Source: JANXQG01 sp963775975
GTDB taxonomy: Bacteria; Planctomycetota; Planctomycetia; Pirellulales; Thermoguttaceae
Assembly: GCA_963775975.1 (NCBI GenBank)
Contig: CAVZKX010000001.1
Location: forward strand, 1,054,001 to 1,118,000
Reading direction: 5' to 3'
Length of the DNA stretch: 64,000 nucleotides
The notes under the pieces are model-generated. The model ran no database searches and was not told the DNA's origin. It saw only the letters and a list, made by a program, of their open reading frames with translations. Position numbers and translations under genes: made by a program. Shown here one piece after another: positions 7,836 to 20,900 of the stretch. Positions within the stretch are counted from its first letter, which is position 1; each line of letters starts with the position of its first letter.

Positions 7836-9649
7836 GCCCGGCCGATCTGATTCAAGGCTACCTGGAAAACGAGCTTTCAGAGGAGGCCAGCGCGGTCTTG
7901 CAGCACTGGCTGGAGGAAGAGCCGGGGCACCTGGACCAACTGATCATGGAGGCTTTTCTCGACAGTCAGTTGCGCAGCGTCCTCGGCGAAAGCAAGGTCC
8001 GCAAGGATATGCTCTCGCTGGTTTGCGCCGGGGACGCGGCCGCATCGCCAGTGACGGCCGGCGTCGACGCGCTTCGCATTGCCCGGTCCGACACTGCCCG
8101 GCGTGGCAGCGCGGCCGATGTTAGACGGTACTTTCCTTCGATTGCGGCGGTCGTTGCGGTTGTCGCGTTGTTGGCGGCGTGCCTTGTTGTGGTCGTCGGC
8201 ACGATCGCGCGGCGGCCAGGCGCGGGGCAAGTCATGGCGCAGCCGAAAGCGAAGTCGCCATCCGCGGCGCCCGCGCCTTCAGCCGACGGCCCGGTCGCGG
8301 AACTGAACCGCGTCGTGGGAGTGCGGTGGTCGGGCAATGCGATCGAGCCCGGCCAGCACTTGGCCGTCGGCCAGTCGCTAGCTCTCGATGCCGGCGTGCT
8401 GGAATTGACATTTGACATAGGCGCCCGGGTGGTGGTTCAGGGGCCGGCGGCGGTGAAGCTGGAATCGGCCACAAGCTTGTTGTTGGAAAAAGGCAAGCTC
8501 AGCGCTGAAATAACCGATGTTCGCGCGCACGGCTTTCGCGTCAATACGCCGAGCGAGTCGATCATCGACCAGGGGACGGAATTTGGCGTGGAAGTCACGC
8601 CTCAAGGCAGCAGTCGCGTACATGTGTTCAAGGGAGCAGTCGATATTGCCTCGTCCGGTTCCCGTCAGGCAGCCGAGTCGCGGCGACTGCTGGAGAATAG
8701 CGGCGCGCGGGTCGAAGAGGGAAGCCGCGCCATGACCCTGCTACAGGATACGGGCGAATCGTTCATTCGCCGCGTGGAAGACGCCGGTCGCGATCGGCAC
8801 GTCGTGGCCTACTGGCGCTTCGAGGACCGGCCCGTGGGGGCCATCGTGCCCGATACCGGCGGCAACGTGCATCAAGTTTGCGCCTCAGTCGATTCTTCAT
8901 TCAACGGCAACGATCTTTACACTTACATTCCCGAGAGCCGACCCACCTTTTCCGACCGCGTGCCCGGCGGCGCAGTCCCGCAGAGCGGATACTTCAACCG
9001 ATCGTGTCTGGACACCTATTCGGTGCCGTCTTACCAAGGCTACGGCCGTGATGTTTACACGCACTCGGCATTCAGCCACGCGGCCCCCATCGACATCCAG
9101 AGAATCACGCCGCTGGAATGGACGATCGAGGCCTCGGTCTCTCCGCACCGCGTCGAGGGGGAGGGCTTTCCGCAGACTTTTGTCGGCCGCGATGCCACCT
9201 ACGCACCACACGAATTGGAAGATGCCCCGCGTTTGGCGCTGCAAATCAACGCCCAACAGCGATTCGCCATCCGCTTTGCCGACGTTCAAGGACGGTTCCA
9301 CGAGGCAGTGGCCGAGAAGGTTCCCGTCGAATTCGACCATTGGTACCACTTAGCAGCCGCGAGCGACGGCCGGCGGTTGCGGTTGTACGTCGATTGCCTG
9401 GACGGTCGCGGCTATCAAGAATGCGCGTCCAGTGCCCTGCCCGACGACGGCCGCACTGCGCTAGCCAAGGGGGAAGACATCGGTGAGTGGACCATTGGCC
9501 GCGGACACGTCGGCAAGGTGCCGGGCGAATGGTTCCACGGCTTGATCGACGAGGTCCGTATCAGCGACGTGGCACGAAAGCCGGAGGAGCTTCTCTTCAG
9601 CCTGCGGGCCAGCGAGACGGCTGCGATCTCGCCAGCGACGAAGAAATGA
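7826..9649 (+). CDS. FecR-domain anti-sigma factor with C-terminal LamG domain
   Basis: About 607 residues. Residues 1-60 form a helical anti-sigma-like region (PADLIQGYLENELSEEASAV), residues about 105-127 a single transmembrane helix (SIAAVVAVVALLAACLVVVV), then an extracytoplasmic FecR domain (about 165-290; TPSESIIDQGTEFGVEV, SRVHVFKGAVDI) and a concanavalin-type LamG domain (about 380-600; WYHLAAASDGRRLRLYVD, GLIDEVRISDVARKPEEL). A cytoplasmic sigma-binding end joined to an outside lectin-like fold suggests glycan-responsive control of the sigma factor; this is inference. The ATG at 7826 has GGGAGGGAG six bases upstream. The surface gene follows after 37 bases. Confidence 0.9.
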   Translation: MPMSPADLIQGYLENELSEEASAVLQHWLEEEPGHLDQLIMEAFLDSQLRSVLGESKVRKDMLSLVCAGDAAASPVTAGVDALRIARSDTARRGSAADVRRYFPSIAAVVAVVALLAACLVVVVGTIARRPGAGQVMAQPKAKSPSAAPAPSADGPVAELNRVVGVRWSGNAIEPGQHLAVGQSLALDAGVLELTFDIGARVVVQGPAAVKLESATSLLLEKGKLSAEITDVRAHGFRVNTPSESIIDQGTEFGVEVTPQGSSRVHVFKGAVDIASSGSRQAAESRRLLENSGARVEEGSRAMTLLQDTGESFIRRVEDAGRDRHVVAYWRFEDRPVGAIVPDTGGNVHQVCASVDSSFNGNDLYTYIPESRPTFSDRVPGGAVPQSGYFNRSCLDTYSVPSYQGYGRDVYTHSAFSHAAPIDIQRITPLEWTIEASVSPHRVEGEGFPQTFVGRDATYAPHELEDAPRLALQINAQQRFAIRFADVQGRFHEAVAEKVPVEFDHWYHLAAASDGRRLRLYVDCLDGRGYQECASSALPDDGRTALAKGEDIGEWTIGRGHVGKVPGEWFHGLIDEVRISDVARKPEELLFSLRASETAAISPATKK

Positions 9650-9686
9650 GATTTTGATATCTGATTTATTTAACTGGGAGTGTGAC

Positions 9687-12600
9687 ATGAAAACTTTTCG
9701 ACATTGTGTCTTGTTTAACGAGCCGAGGGGACATTTTACGAAAGCTCGACTTATCGTTCTGTTCGCCGCAATGAGCATCATTGCCGTTGGCAGTCCTGTG
9801 TGGGCAGATTGGACCGGCACCAACAGCACCGCTTGGAACGATCAGGGCAACTGGGGTGGCACGTTCCCTACTGGCGATGCGAACATCTACACCAACTCGC
9901 CCAACATCGCCACCATCACGGCCAATAGCCTTTTTACACCAAACGATATCGTTATTGGCGGCGGTGCGCAGATCAAACATATCGCCGGAAGCTTGTCGAC
10001 CGGCGGTGGCTGGTCCTCCGTCGGCATCTACGGCAATACCGGCATCTACAACTTGGCCGACACCGGCGGAACTGGCGGCACTTTTACGGGTTACGGCCTG
10101 GGCTCGGGCAGTCTCACGCTAGGCGGCCTTCTGGATCTCGGCGGCGTCAACCAGGGGTTTGGTTCTACTAGTGGTAATGGCACGTTCAACATGAATACCA
10201 CGGGCGTCTTGACCATCCAGGGTGGCGGCGGTTATCCGGGGACATCGTTGGCTGTCGGGAACCATGGCGCCACCGGCGTCTTTAACTTGGACAACGGCAC
10301 GATCACAGCCACTAGCGCTGATATCTGGATAGGCAACGGCATCGAAAGCGGTGTGCCAGGCACTGGAACGCTGAACATGTCCGGCGGCCTTGTCAACGCA
10401 CCGTCGATGTATGTCGGGCAGGGGGGCGGCCTCGGCGTCGTCAATCTCGTCGGCGGTACCGTGACCCTGACGGGAAACGCGGTCTTCGGCAGTGGCGGCA
10501 CGGGCGCCACGGCAACGTCCAGCGGCACGCTCAGCATGTCAGGCGGCGTGCTTAATGTGGCCGGGAACCTGGCGTTCGGGCAAGTCTCGTACTATCCCGG
10601 CGCCTATAGCAACCCAACTCTAGGCAGCCAGACCGGCGGCACTGGTGTGATGAACCTCACCGGCGGAACGGTCAATGCTAATTACGTTGCCTTTGGCTAC
10701 AACCTCGACTTTGACTATGACCGCAGTTCCGGTACGGGCACGATTGGCGCCGGCGCAGTGCTGAATTCCAACACGTGGGTTAACGTCGGCGAGGCGGGCA
10801 GCGGCGTCGCCGGACTATTAACGATCAACGGAACTCTCAACGTCAATACGGCCAATGCCGGCGGCGGCCTTTCGGTGGCCCGCGGCGAAACCGTGCAGGG
10901 AACTGTGACGATCAATCCTGGCGCAATGGTCAGAATTGAGAACAACGGACAGATCGTCTTCGCCAGGGGTCAGCTCTACAGCGGCGAAACCGGCGTCATC
11001 AACCAAAACGGCGGAAGCGTGGTTTTCTACAGCGACGCCGGCACGACCGTGGGCGGGACTGGCTTCTTGAACATGATGGGCAACCAGAATTACGGCGGCA
11101 ACTACACCTACAACCTCAACGGCGGAACCCTCCAGGTCCCGCAGATCGGCTGCACCCCCAACAACGGGTACAGCACCGCGACGTTCAACTTCAACGGCGG
11201 AGTGCTCAAGGCGACCGGCAACCAAAGCGCGTTCTTCAACTTCGCTAGTGTGGGGAACAGCTTCATTCAAGTCCAAAGCGGAGGGGCCATTATCGACGAC
11301 AGCGGCTTCAGCATCGGCATCGGCCAAAACCTCAATGGCTCTCCCGGCGACGGCGGATTGACCGTGCTCGGCGGCGGCATCCTGACCCTGACCGGCAATA
11401 ATTCCTACACAGGCGGGACGACGATCAACGGCGGCACCTTGAACATCAATGCCGACGCGGCCCTGGGCGCGGCGCCCGGTTCGCCCACCGCGAACGTCAC
11501 CTTCGCACATAATGCCACGCTGCAGTTCGGCGCTGAAGCCCTTTCGCTCAACGCCAACCGGACGATCGTCCTGGGCGGCAATACGGTCACGTTGGACACT
11601 AACGGCTTTTTGCAGGAAAACATTGTTGGGTCGATTACCAACGGGGCAGGGCCGGGCTCAATCGTGGTTGCGGGCAACGGCGTTATGGCGTTGTACGGCT
11701 CGAGCGACTACACGGGCGCGACGACGGTCAACATCGGCACATTGAAGTTGGCTGCCGGCACGCTCGGCGCAACGGCGGTCAGCATCGGCCCGAGTGGCGC
11801 TCTGGCCGCCTCCGGCACCGCCAGCATCGGCGGGAACGTGGCCACTACAGGGGCGGGCGCTGGAATCAATATGCAAGGCGGCGGCGCCGGCGTGCTCTCG
11901 ATCGCCGGCAACATGAACTTGGCTGCCAGTTCGATCCTCAGCTTCCAGCTCGGTACTTCAGCCGGCGCCAGCGACCTGATCGCCGTCACCGGCTCGCTGT
12001 CGGCGGCAGGCGGTCACGAGGTCGTCAACATCTCGTCGCCTAGCATCGCAACCGGCAGCTACACACTCCTAACGGCCGGCGGCGGCGGCCTGACCGCTGG
12101 CGGGACCGACTTCACTCTCGGTTCCGTGCCCAATCTGCGCGGCACGTTCGCCTTGAACACCTCGACCACTGCGGCACTGGTCCTCAGCGTGGCGGCCAAC
12201 CCCACTCCCGCGACGGCCTACTGGTCGGGCGCTATCGGCGGCAATTTCAACTGGAACGGAGGCTCCGGTAACCATACGAACTGGAGCACGGACATTTCGG
12301 GCTCCGCGGACACCGCGCAGATTCCAGGTCTGATTACCGATGTCTATTTTACGGCCAACACAGCGGTCGCAAGTTCGGGAAGCACCTTGACCACGGCGCT
12401 GGACCTCAATTATTCGATCAATAGCTTGACGTTTGCCGTTTCCGGCGGCACTGGCGGAATCACTTCCGTGGTCGTCAATCCCAACGGACACACGCTGACC
12501 ATGGGGACCGGCGGCGTGACGTTGGACGTTTCGTCGACTGCCAGCGGCACGATTGGCAGCGGGGCGGTCCAGTTATTGACCACGAGCCAGAGTTGGGCAA

Positions 12601-14802
12601 ATAACAATTCCGGCCTCGGTTTGACAGTCAATGCGACTGTCGCACCCGTGGCAAGTATTGGCGCGACAACGTTGACCTTCAGCGGCACTGGCGAAGGCGG
12701 GATCGTGCTGAATGGTTCGTTGCAAAATAACACATCCTCGCCCCTGTCGCTGATTTTCAATCAGGCCGGCGTGACGCAGCTCAATGGCTCCAATACCTTC
12801 ACGAGCGGCGTGACGATCAGCGGCGGCACAGTGCAAATAGGTAACTCCGCGGCATTGAACGCGACCAGCCCCAATGCGGTCACCTTCGGTTCCGGCTCCT
12901 ACATCGGCGCTGACTTGCAGCTTAATGGCAAGAACGTCACCGTAGCGGCGCTGAACGCCAACGACGGCACTGTGACAGCGACCGTGGAAAATGGCGCTGC
13001 CACGCCCGCCACCTTGACCGTGAGCAACACGGCAAGCAGCAGTTACAACGGTGTTCTGCAAGACGGCACGAGCTCCAGCCTTACGCTCACCAAAGCCGCA
13101 ACGGGGACTCTCTACCTGACCGGATACGCGGCAAACACCTACACCGGCGGAACCAATTTGAACGACGGCGTTCTGAACTTCTTGTCGGGAACATTGCCCG
13201 TTTCCGGCATCGGTTTCCACGGCGGGACTCTGCAATGGGCCAGTGGCAACGCGGACGACGTTTCCGCGGGCCTTTCGCCCATCGCCGCGGGGCAAGCCGC
13301 CATTCTCGATACCCATGGCAACTATGTTTCGTTTGCATCTTCGCTTAGCGGCAGCGGCGGCTTGACTAAGACCGGCGGCGGTGCGCTGACGCTCTTGAAC
13401 AGCAATAGCTACTCCGGCGCGACGACCGTCAACGGCGGCACGCTGCAGATCGACAGCGGCGGCAGTACCGCCACGCCGGGCAGCGGAAATATCGTCATCG
13501 GCAGCGGGGGAAACGTGGCGTTGGACCGCAGCGACAGCTATTTGCTGAACAACAGCATCAGCGGCGCCGGGACGTTGTACCAGATTGGCTCGGGCACGGT
13601 GACTCTCGCCGGAAACAACACCGGCGTGGGAATTACCGCCAGCAATGGAGTGGTGACTCTCGCCGGGAACGGGAACAGCAGCTTGGGACGTCTTGTCGTG
13701 ACCGGCAACGGAGTGCTGAACATAGCCGGCAGCGCGTCGACGACCAAAGACCTAGAACGTCGCCACGCAGAACGGCGACTCGGCCGTGGTGAACATTCTG
13801 CCCGGAAGCGTGTTCAACAGCGCCTACGTCGCGGTGGGCGCGGTGTCCGGAGGCACGGGCACGATGAATATGACCGGCGGCACGGTCAATACCAACGGTA
13901 ACGGATTCGCGGTCGGCGCCACCGCCGGCGCCGTCGGCATCATAAACATGAGTGGCGGCGTGCTCAACGTGTCGAGCACTGGCGCGGGGAACGCGCCTTT
14001 CCTGACAATTGGCGTGAACTACCCCAGCGGCAACGCCGTCGGCACGTTCAACATGACCAGCGGCTCGGTTCATGTGGCCGGCGGCTTGTCGATCGGCACG
14101 TTCACCGATAATCAAGGCACGCTGAGCGTCAGCGGCGGCACTATACAAGTCGACCAGGCACTCAATGTCGGCTCCGACGGCACGGGCACCATGACGCTCT
14201 CCGGAGGGGTGGTGATCGCCGGTCGCGCGACTATGGGAGAGTACGGAACGGGGAACGGCACCCTAAACCTGCAGGGCGGCCTGCTGGAAACGGGCGAAGT
14301 TTCTGCCTACACTGGCTCGGGCGTTTTCAACTTCTCCGGCGGAACACTGAAGAACGGCTCCGCCGGCTATCTGCACGTTTACATGCCCGTCAATCTTAGC
14401 GGTCCGGGCACCGTGGTCCTCCAGCCCAGCACAACGGGCGAGTTTTACTCGGCGGCGCCGATTAGCGGCGGCGGCAGCCTCTTTAAGCTGGGGGGCGGCA
14501 CGTTGACCCTTGGCGGCAGCAATACTTACACCGGCGGCACGAATGTTTTCGCCGGAGAGTTGATCGTAACCTCGCCCCAGGGAATCCAAGACGGCAGCAA
14601 TCTTTTCGTTGGCTCCGCCGGATCCTTCTTCGCGCCACCGGCGCCGTCGCTCGCACATGGAGCGAGCATTGGATCCGCCGCGCCCGGAGTTGCCGCCGTG
14701 CCCGAACCGGGCACGCTGGCCCTGCTAACGGCAGGCGCCGCGGCAACACTCGCGGCCCAGCTGCGGCGGAAGCGGCGCGGATTGCACCGCAACAACAACT
14801 AA
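9687..14802 (+). CDS. Giant PEP-CTERM strand-repeat surface protein (one frameshift)
   Basis: About 1,700 residues. A signal peptide (LIVLFAAMSIIAVGSPVWA) is followed by WTGTNSTAWNDQGNWGG, then dozens of Gly/Thr/Asn-rich beta-strand repeats (MNLTGGTVNAN, TINGGTLNINADAALGA, YTGATTVNIGTLKL). It ends in VPEPGT, a hydrophobic stretch and a basic tail (PEP-CTERM, exosortase-sorted). The frame breaks near 13755: reading CTA-G-AAC without the single G joins TTKDL to NVATQNGDSAVVNILPGS. The ATG at 9687 follows GGGAG at a good distance. It lies directly after the sigma/anti-sigma pair and is the likeliest primary target of that module. It probably forms an extended fibre on the cell surface; the ligand is unknown. 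Confidence 0.85.
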
Positions 14803-14860
14803 CGGCGACAACGCGGGAGCAAATCAGGGACCCATTATTCATCGTATTCGAGCGGACGAC

Positions 14861-14914
14861 GAGGCGATTGCCGATGTTTCGAGCTTGACCATCGGCAACG
14901 CCTCGGCGTTCGGG
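14861..14914 (+). pseudogene. Orphan fragment of the strand-repeat C-terminal signature
   Basis: In the gap between the giant protein and the GH74 gene, one frame reads EAIADVSSLTIGNASAFG. This matches the motif that precedes the PEP-CTERM tail in the window's other surface proteins (EALADGESLTVGNPSLF at about 1440, EALADGSNLNVGNNPAAF at about 48640). No start, repeats or sorting tail are attached. It looks like debris from duplication or deletion of a paralogous gene. Confidence 0.5.
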
Positions 14915-14940
14915 AGATATCGATCCCAGTCACTTCATTT

Positions 14941-17900
14941 ATGGCTCATCGCAGACATCGAGTTGGCACACGCTACGCTCGTGCTGGACACCGCGTGCTG
15001 GGATTTGAGGCGCTTGAATCGCGGCGTCTCTTGTCGGCATATAACTGGCAGAGCGTACCAATCGGCGGCGGCGGGTTCGTGACCGGGATTATCTATAGCC
15101 CCACGGTGCCCAATCTGGTCTACGCCAGGACAGACGTCGGCGGTGCGTACCGCTGGGACCAGAGCGTGGGCCGATGGTCGCCGCTGTTCGACTCCCTTCC
15201 GTACAATGATCCGGTACTCTTGGCGGGCAACGGCGTTGAGAGCATGGCCATCGATCCCAACAATGCGACCCGCGTCTATGCCGCGGTCGGCATCTACACT
15301 TGGCAGGGCCAGAGCGCCATCTTCCGTTCGTCGGATGAGGGACAGACCTGGCAGCGCACCAATCTGCCCTTCGGATTGGGAGGTAACCAGGATGGCCGCT
15401 CTGACGGCGAGCGGCTGATGGTCGATCCCAACGACAGCGCCATCCTGTTCCTGGGCACGAACCAGAACGGGTTGTGGAAAAGCACCGATTACGGCGTCAC
15501 CTGGAACCAGGTGACCAGTTTTCCGGTCACCACGACCAGCAATGGCGTGGGGGTCAACTTCGTGCAATTCATCAAGAGCAGCGGCGCCGCTGGCTCGCCT
15601 ATGCCCACTGTCTATGTCGGGGTTTCTCAGACCGGCAACAACCTCTACCGCAGCACCGATGGCGGGGCAACCTGGCAAAATGTCTCTAATCCGGCCCTCG
15701 ACGCGACCCAAATGCCGCAGCACGCGGCATTGGATTCCGACGGAAGCATGTACGTGACGTTCGGCAATTCACCCGGGCCGGGCGGCATGGGGAATTCCAA
15801 CGGCACTCTCGATGGATCAGTCTGGAAACTACAGACGAATACGGGAGCCTGGACTAACGTCACACCCAATACGTACGGTCAGGGCGGGTTCAGCGGGGTC
15901 TCGGTGGATGCCGAGCATCCGGGCACCCTGGTGATAACAACCCTGGACCGCTGGTGGCCCGCCGACGACATTTATCGCTCGACGAATGGCGGCGCCTCGT
16001 GGACCTCGCTGCGCAATACGGACAACAATCCCTGGCCTCAAGGATGGACCGACACGATCCAGTGGGACGGGGGCTCGGGCGGAATAGGTTGGCCGGGGAA
16101 TATCCAGATCGATCCGTTCAATTCCAATCACGCGATGGTCGCTTACGGCGGCGGCATCATGGGCACTTTCGACCTGGCCAACGCCGATTCGGGCTTGGCT
16201 ACGCAATGGGGCGCCTTCGTCAATAACCTCGAGGAAGTGGCGACAACCGCACTGGTCAGCCCCGCCAGCGGAGCGCCGCTGCTGACCGCCGCGGGCGATG
16301 TCGGCGGATATCGCTACACGGACCCATCCACTCTCGGTACCGAATACACCGTCATGTCCGGCACGAACCAGGACATCGACTATGCCGAAAGCAACCCCAA
16401 CTTGCTGGTCCGATGCGGCGACGCATCGCCTTACATCGTATATTCGACCGACAACGGAGTGACCTGGACCGCGTTCTCCTCGCTGCCCTCAGGAACCATC
16501 ACCGGCGGCGGCAAGTTGGCACTTTCGGCCGATGGCTCTCGAATGGTTTGGGATCCTTCCGGCAGCGCCGTCATGTCAAATGCAACGTGGAACGGCAGCA
16601 GTTGGAGCAGTTGGACGACCTCCTCCTGGAGCGGATCGGCGGATGTCAACCCGATATCGGACCGCGTCAACTCGAACTACTTCTATGTTCTCGACGGACA
16701 AAAGGTGTATGCCAGCAGTGATGGCGGGGCAACGTGGACGCTCAAGACATCGTCCGCGCCCTACGGAACTCTGCAGGCCAACTACACTGCGGAAGGCGAT
16801 CTCTGGATTACCGCCGGCAGTGGCGGCTTGTGGCATTCGACGGACCATGGCGCCACTTGGACCCAAGTGGCCAACTCCACGGTGACCAACGCCATTGACC
16901 TCAGCTTCGGCAAAGCGGCGACCGGCAAGACCTATCCGGCCATCTACCTCGGCGGCAGCGCCAACGGCACGACCGGCCTCTTCCGCAGCGATGATGGCGG
17001 GACAACATGGGTAAGCATCAGCGATGCGCAGGACCAGGTGGTGGGCGCCCTGGCGGGCGACAAGAATGTGTATGGCCGGGTGTACGTGGCCGCTCGCGGT
17101 CTGCTTGTGGGCGAGATCCAGTCCACCGCTCCGTCGGTCGCGACCGCCGCTACCTTCACCCCGGCCACCGGGAGCTCGGCGAGCCTCAGCGTGCTGGGTT
17201 CGGATGCCGGTGGCGAGGCCAACCTGACCTATACCTGGCGCGCGACGAACTGGCCCCCCTGTGCGACCCACCCCAGCTTCTCGGTCAACGGAACCAACGC
17301 GGCGAAGAACACCACCGTCACGTTCTCTCAGGCCGGCTATTACAGCTTTCAGGTCACCATTAAGAATGCCCAGGGAAACTTCATCGACAGTTCCGTCGGC
17401 GTGACGGTGAATTCAGCCCAGGTTCTGACCAGCATCGCGGTAAGCCCGTCCAGTTCGTCCGTCGCCATCGGCGTCGCGCGACAGTTCACGGCTGCGGCTT
17501 ACGACCAGTTCGGTCAGCCGATGGCGGAGCAGCCGGCCTTTAGCTGGAGCGTAGTCTCCGGCGGTGGATCGATCAACAGTTCGGGTCTGTACACGGCCCC
17601 CGGCGCGGCCGGTTCGGCCACCGTGCAGGCAAGTTGCGGTGCGATCAGTGGTTCGGCCGCCGTGACCATAAGTGCGCTCTCCACGCCGACGGTAGCGATG
17701 CCCGCGGCCGCTCTGCCGGGCACGGTGACCGGGATGGCTGCGAGCCTGACGGTGCTAGGAGCGGACGTGAGTTGCGGAGAAGCAGGGCTCACTTACACCT
17801 GGTCGGCCACGGGTCCCGCGTCCGTAAGCTTCACTGTCAGCGGGACCAATGCCGCCAAGTTCACCGAGGCTGCTTTCAGCAAGCCCGGCACCTACACGAT

Positions 17901-20900
17901 CCAGGTCGCGATCGCTAATGGCGGCGGGCGTTCCGTGACTAGTTCGGTGACCGTGCCCGTCTCGATTGGCACGTTTGGCGGCACCGATGCGGATATCGGC
18001 TCGCCGAGTCCGGCGGGGTCGACGAGCTATGATTCCAGCACCAACACGTACTCGGTTTCCGGCGGCAGCGGCAACAGCGGCATCGGAGGCGCCTCCGACC
18101 AGTTCCACTTCTTTTCCAAGAGCGTCTCCGGCGACGCAACGCTCATCGCTCGCGTTGCCAGTTTGCAGAACACCAATTCCTACGCAAAAGCGGGCGTGAT
18201 GTTCCGCGATAGCACTGCCGCCAATGCGAAGTTCGTCTCGATGGTGATCACGCGCAATTGGTCCTTCAACTTGCAGTGGCGCAGCAGCACGGGAGGAAAC
18301 AGCAGCACCACCGAGCTCGGCTGGTCCTTCCAGCCTCCGGAATGGGTGAAGCTGGTCCGCACTGGCAACAGCTTTACCGCCTTCTATGCCACGACCTCCG
18401 GCACTCCGGCCTCCACGGACTGGACCCAAGTCGGCACCGCGGAGCCGGTTACAATGAACGCCAGCGCCCAGGCTGGACTGGCAGTAACCAGCAATGTCAA
18501 CGGCACTCTATGTACCGGCAGCTTCAGCGGAGCCCTGGTTTACCAGGCCACAACTCCGACGGTCGCGACACCCGCGGCGGCCGCGCCGGGCTCTCTCACC
18601 GGCACGACTACGGCCCTGAGCGTGCTGGGCGCCGACGCCAACGGGGAATCCGGTTTGTCGTATACATGGAGTCGCCTTAAGTGTTCCAACCGGCGCAACG
18701 GTGACGTTTACCGCCAATGGGACCAACGCCGCTAAGAACACCGCTGCGACATTCAGTATGCCAGGCCTATACAGCCTGATGGCCACGATCACCAATCTCG
18801 CCGGCAACAGCGTGACGAGCACCGTGAGCGTCACAGTGATCCAGACCGCGGCCAGCATCGTTGTCAGCCCTGTCGGCGCAACGGTTGCCCCCAACGGGCA
18901 GAAACAGTTTTCGGCTACGGTTTACGACCAGTTCGGCACGGCGTTCTCGCCGTCGGGCATCGTTTGGTCCAGTTCCAACAGCAGTTTGGGCTCAATTAAT
19001 GCTTCGACGGGGCTTTTCACCGCCGGCAACCTGCAAGGCGCAACCGCGCTGACTGCCACCGTCGGCACGGTCAGCGGTTCCGCCATGGTCGCAGTTACCA
19101 CGCTGCCCGCGCCGAGCGCCTGGTATCCCCTCGACAATAGTACGACCGCAACCGACGCGTCGGGCAACGGCCGCGCGGGCACGCTCGTGGGCTACCCAAG
19201 CTGGACAACGGGCGAGTCCGGCGGGGCCATGACCTTCAACGGTGCGTCGCAATACGTTACCGTGCCCGCCCTGAACCTCAATAGCAACACAGTCACCATC
19301 AGCGGCTGGATCAAGCGCAACGGCGTTCCCAGCGACTATACGGGCGTGGTCGTCTATCGCAACGGCAGCGGGACCGCGTCCGGGATCAGCCTGCGGTCCA
19401 GCGGCGCGCTCTCGTATAGCTGGAACGACAGCTCCTCGACCTATAGTTGGTCGTCGGGGCTGACCGTTCCCGATGGCGTGTGGACGTTTGTGGCGCTGGT
19501 CATCACCGCCAGCAAAGCCACGATGTATATGCAGCCGGCGGGCGCGGCCATGCAGTCGGCCGTCAACAACGTGTCCCATGCTGCCCAGGCGTTCAGCGGC
19601 ATCAGCTACCTTGGCCAGGATCCGCTGGGCAGCCGTTTTTTCAATGGGAGTCTGGACGACGTGCGGGTCTACAACTCCAGCCTCTCCGCGGCGCAAATCG
19701 GCCAACTTTCCGACTCCTACTTCCCGCCCACGGTCAGCACTCCCGCGACCGCCAGTCCGGTAATGGTGACGGGCACGACGACGGCGCTTTCGGTGCAGGG
19801 CGCGTCGAGCGTCAATCTGCCGCTGACGTATACGTGGTCCACGATCGGCACTCCGCCCGCGCCGGTCACGTTCAGCGTCAACGGAACGAATGCCGCCAAA
19901 TCGACGGTTGCCACGTTCAGCAAGGCGGGCACGTATGCGCTGGGCGTGACGATTGTCGACACTTATGGACAGTTTGTAACCAGCAGCGTCAACGTGACGG
20001 CCAGCCAGACACCGACGAGCATCACCGTCGTCTTGGCCGCAAACCAACTGGCCACGACCGGCACGGAGCAGTTTTCCGCCACCGCCTACGACCAATTCAA
20101 TAATCCAATGGTCAATCAGCCAATCTTCACTTGGAGCGTCGTTGGCAGCGGACTGATCGACTCCAGCGGTAACTATCAGCCACCGTATGCAACTATAGCC
20201 GGATCACCCATCGTCCGCGCGATGTCCGGCGGTGTGACCGGACAGACGACGGCGACCTATCCCGGCGTTGCCCAATGGAACGCTGCCGGAGGTGGTTCGT
20301 GGGCCGGCAGCAGTTGGAGCGGCACGGTCTCGGCCGCCGCGGTTTCGCCGCCAGGGCTCCGCGCCGTCGCAGGCGACTACGCCCATTTCGCCACATCCGG
20401 CGGCAGCATCTCACTGGCCGGTGTCAACCCGAGTCTTGCGGGCATTTCCTTCACGAGCTCCAGCAGCTATACGCTCTCCGGCGGGACGATGACGCTCGGC
20501 AATGGAACGAATCCGGCTGCGATCAGCGTGTCCATCGGCAACCATGCGATCGCGACGCCAATTACGCTGCAAAGCAACCTCAGTGTCACGGTGTCGGCCA
20601 ACAGCTTATTGACGATTTCAGGCGGCATCAATGGCAACGGCGAGTCGCTGATTCTCAACGGGCCGGGCAAGTTGGTCCTGGACGGAAACAATAACTTTAG
20701 CAGCGCGACGGTCCTGTCCGGCACGCTTGCCGTCGCCAACCCGAACGCCTTGCCGAACGGCTCAAACCTCGCCGTCGGCGCGAATATTGGCAGCTTGTTC
20801 GCCGCGGCGACGGCCGCGCCAGCGCGAGTCTTCCGACAAGGACGGCGATCGCACCGATTGCCGCGCCAGGAGCTAATGGGCAAGGGGCGAACGCGGCCGG

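Noticed and set aside
13750..13760. Programmed frameshifting in the surface genes
   Set aside because: The break sites have no shared slippery sequence, differ in direction between genes, and also occur in housekeeping-type enzymes.
9687..14802. True type V autotransporter
   Set aside because: The repeats match the autotransporter-associated family, but there is no C-terminal barrel; the PEP-CTERM tail indicates exosortase sorting.
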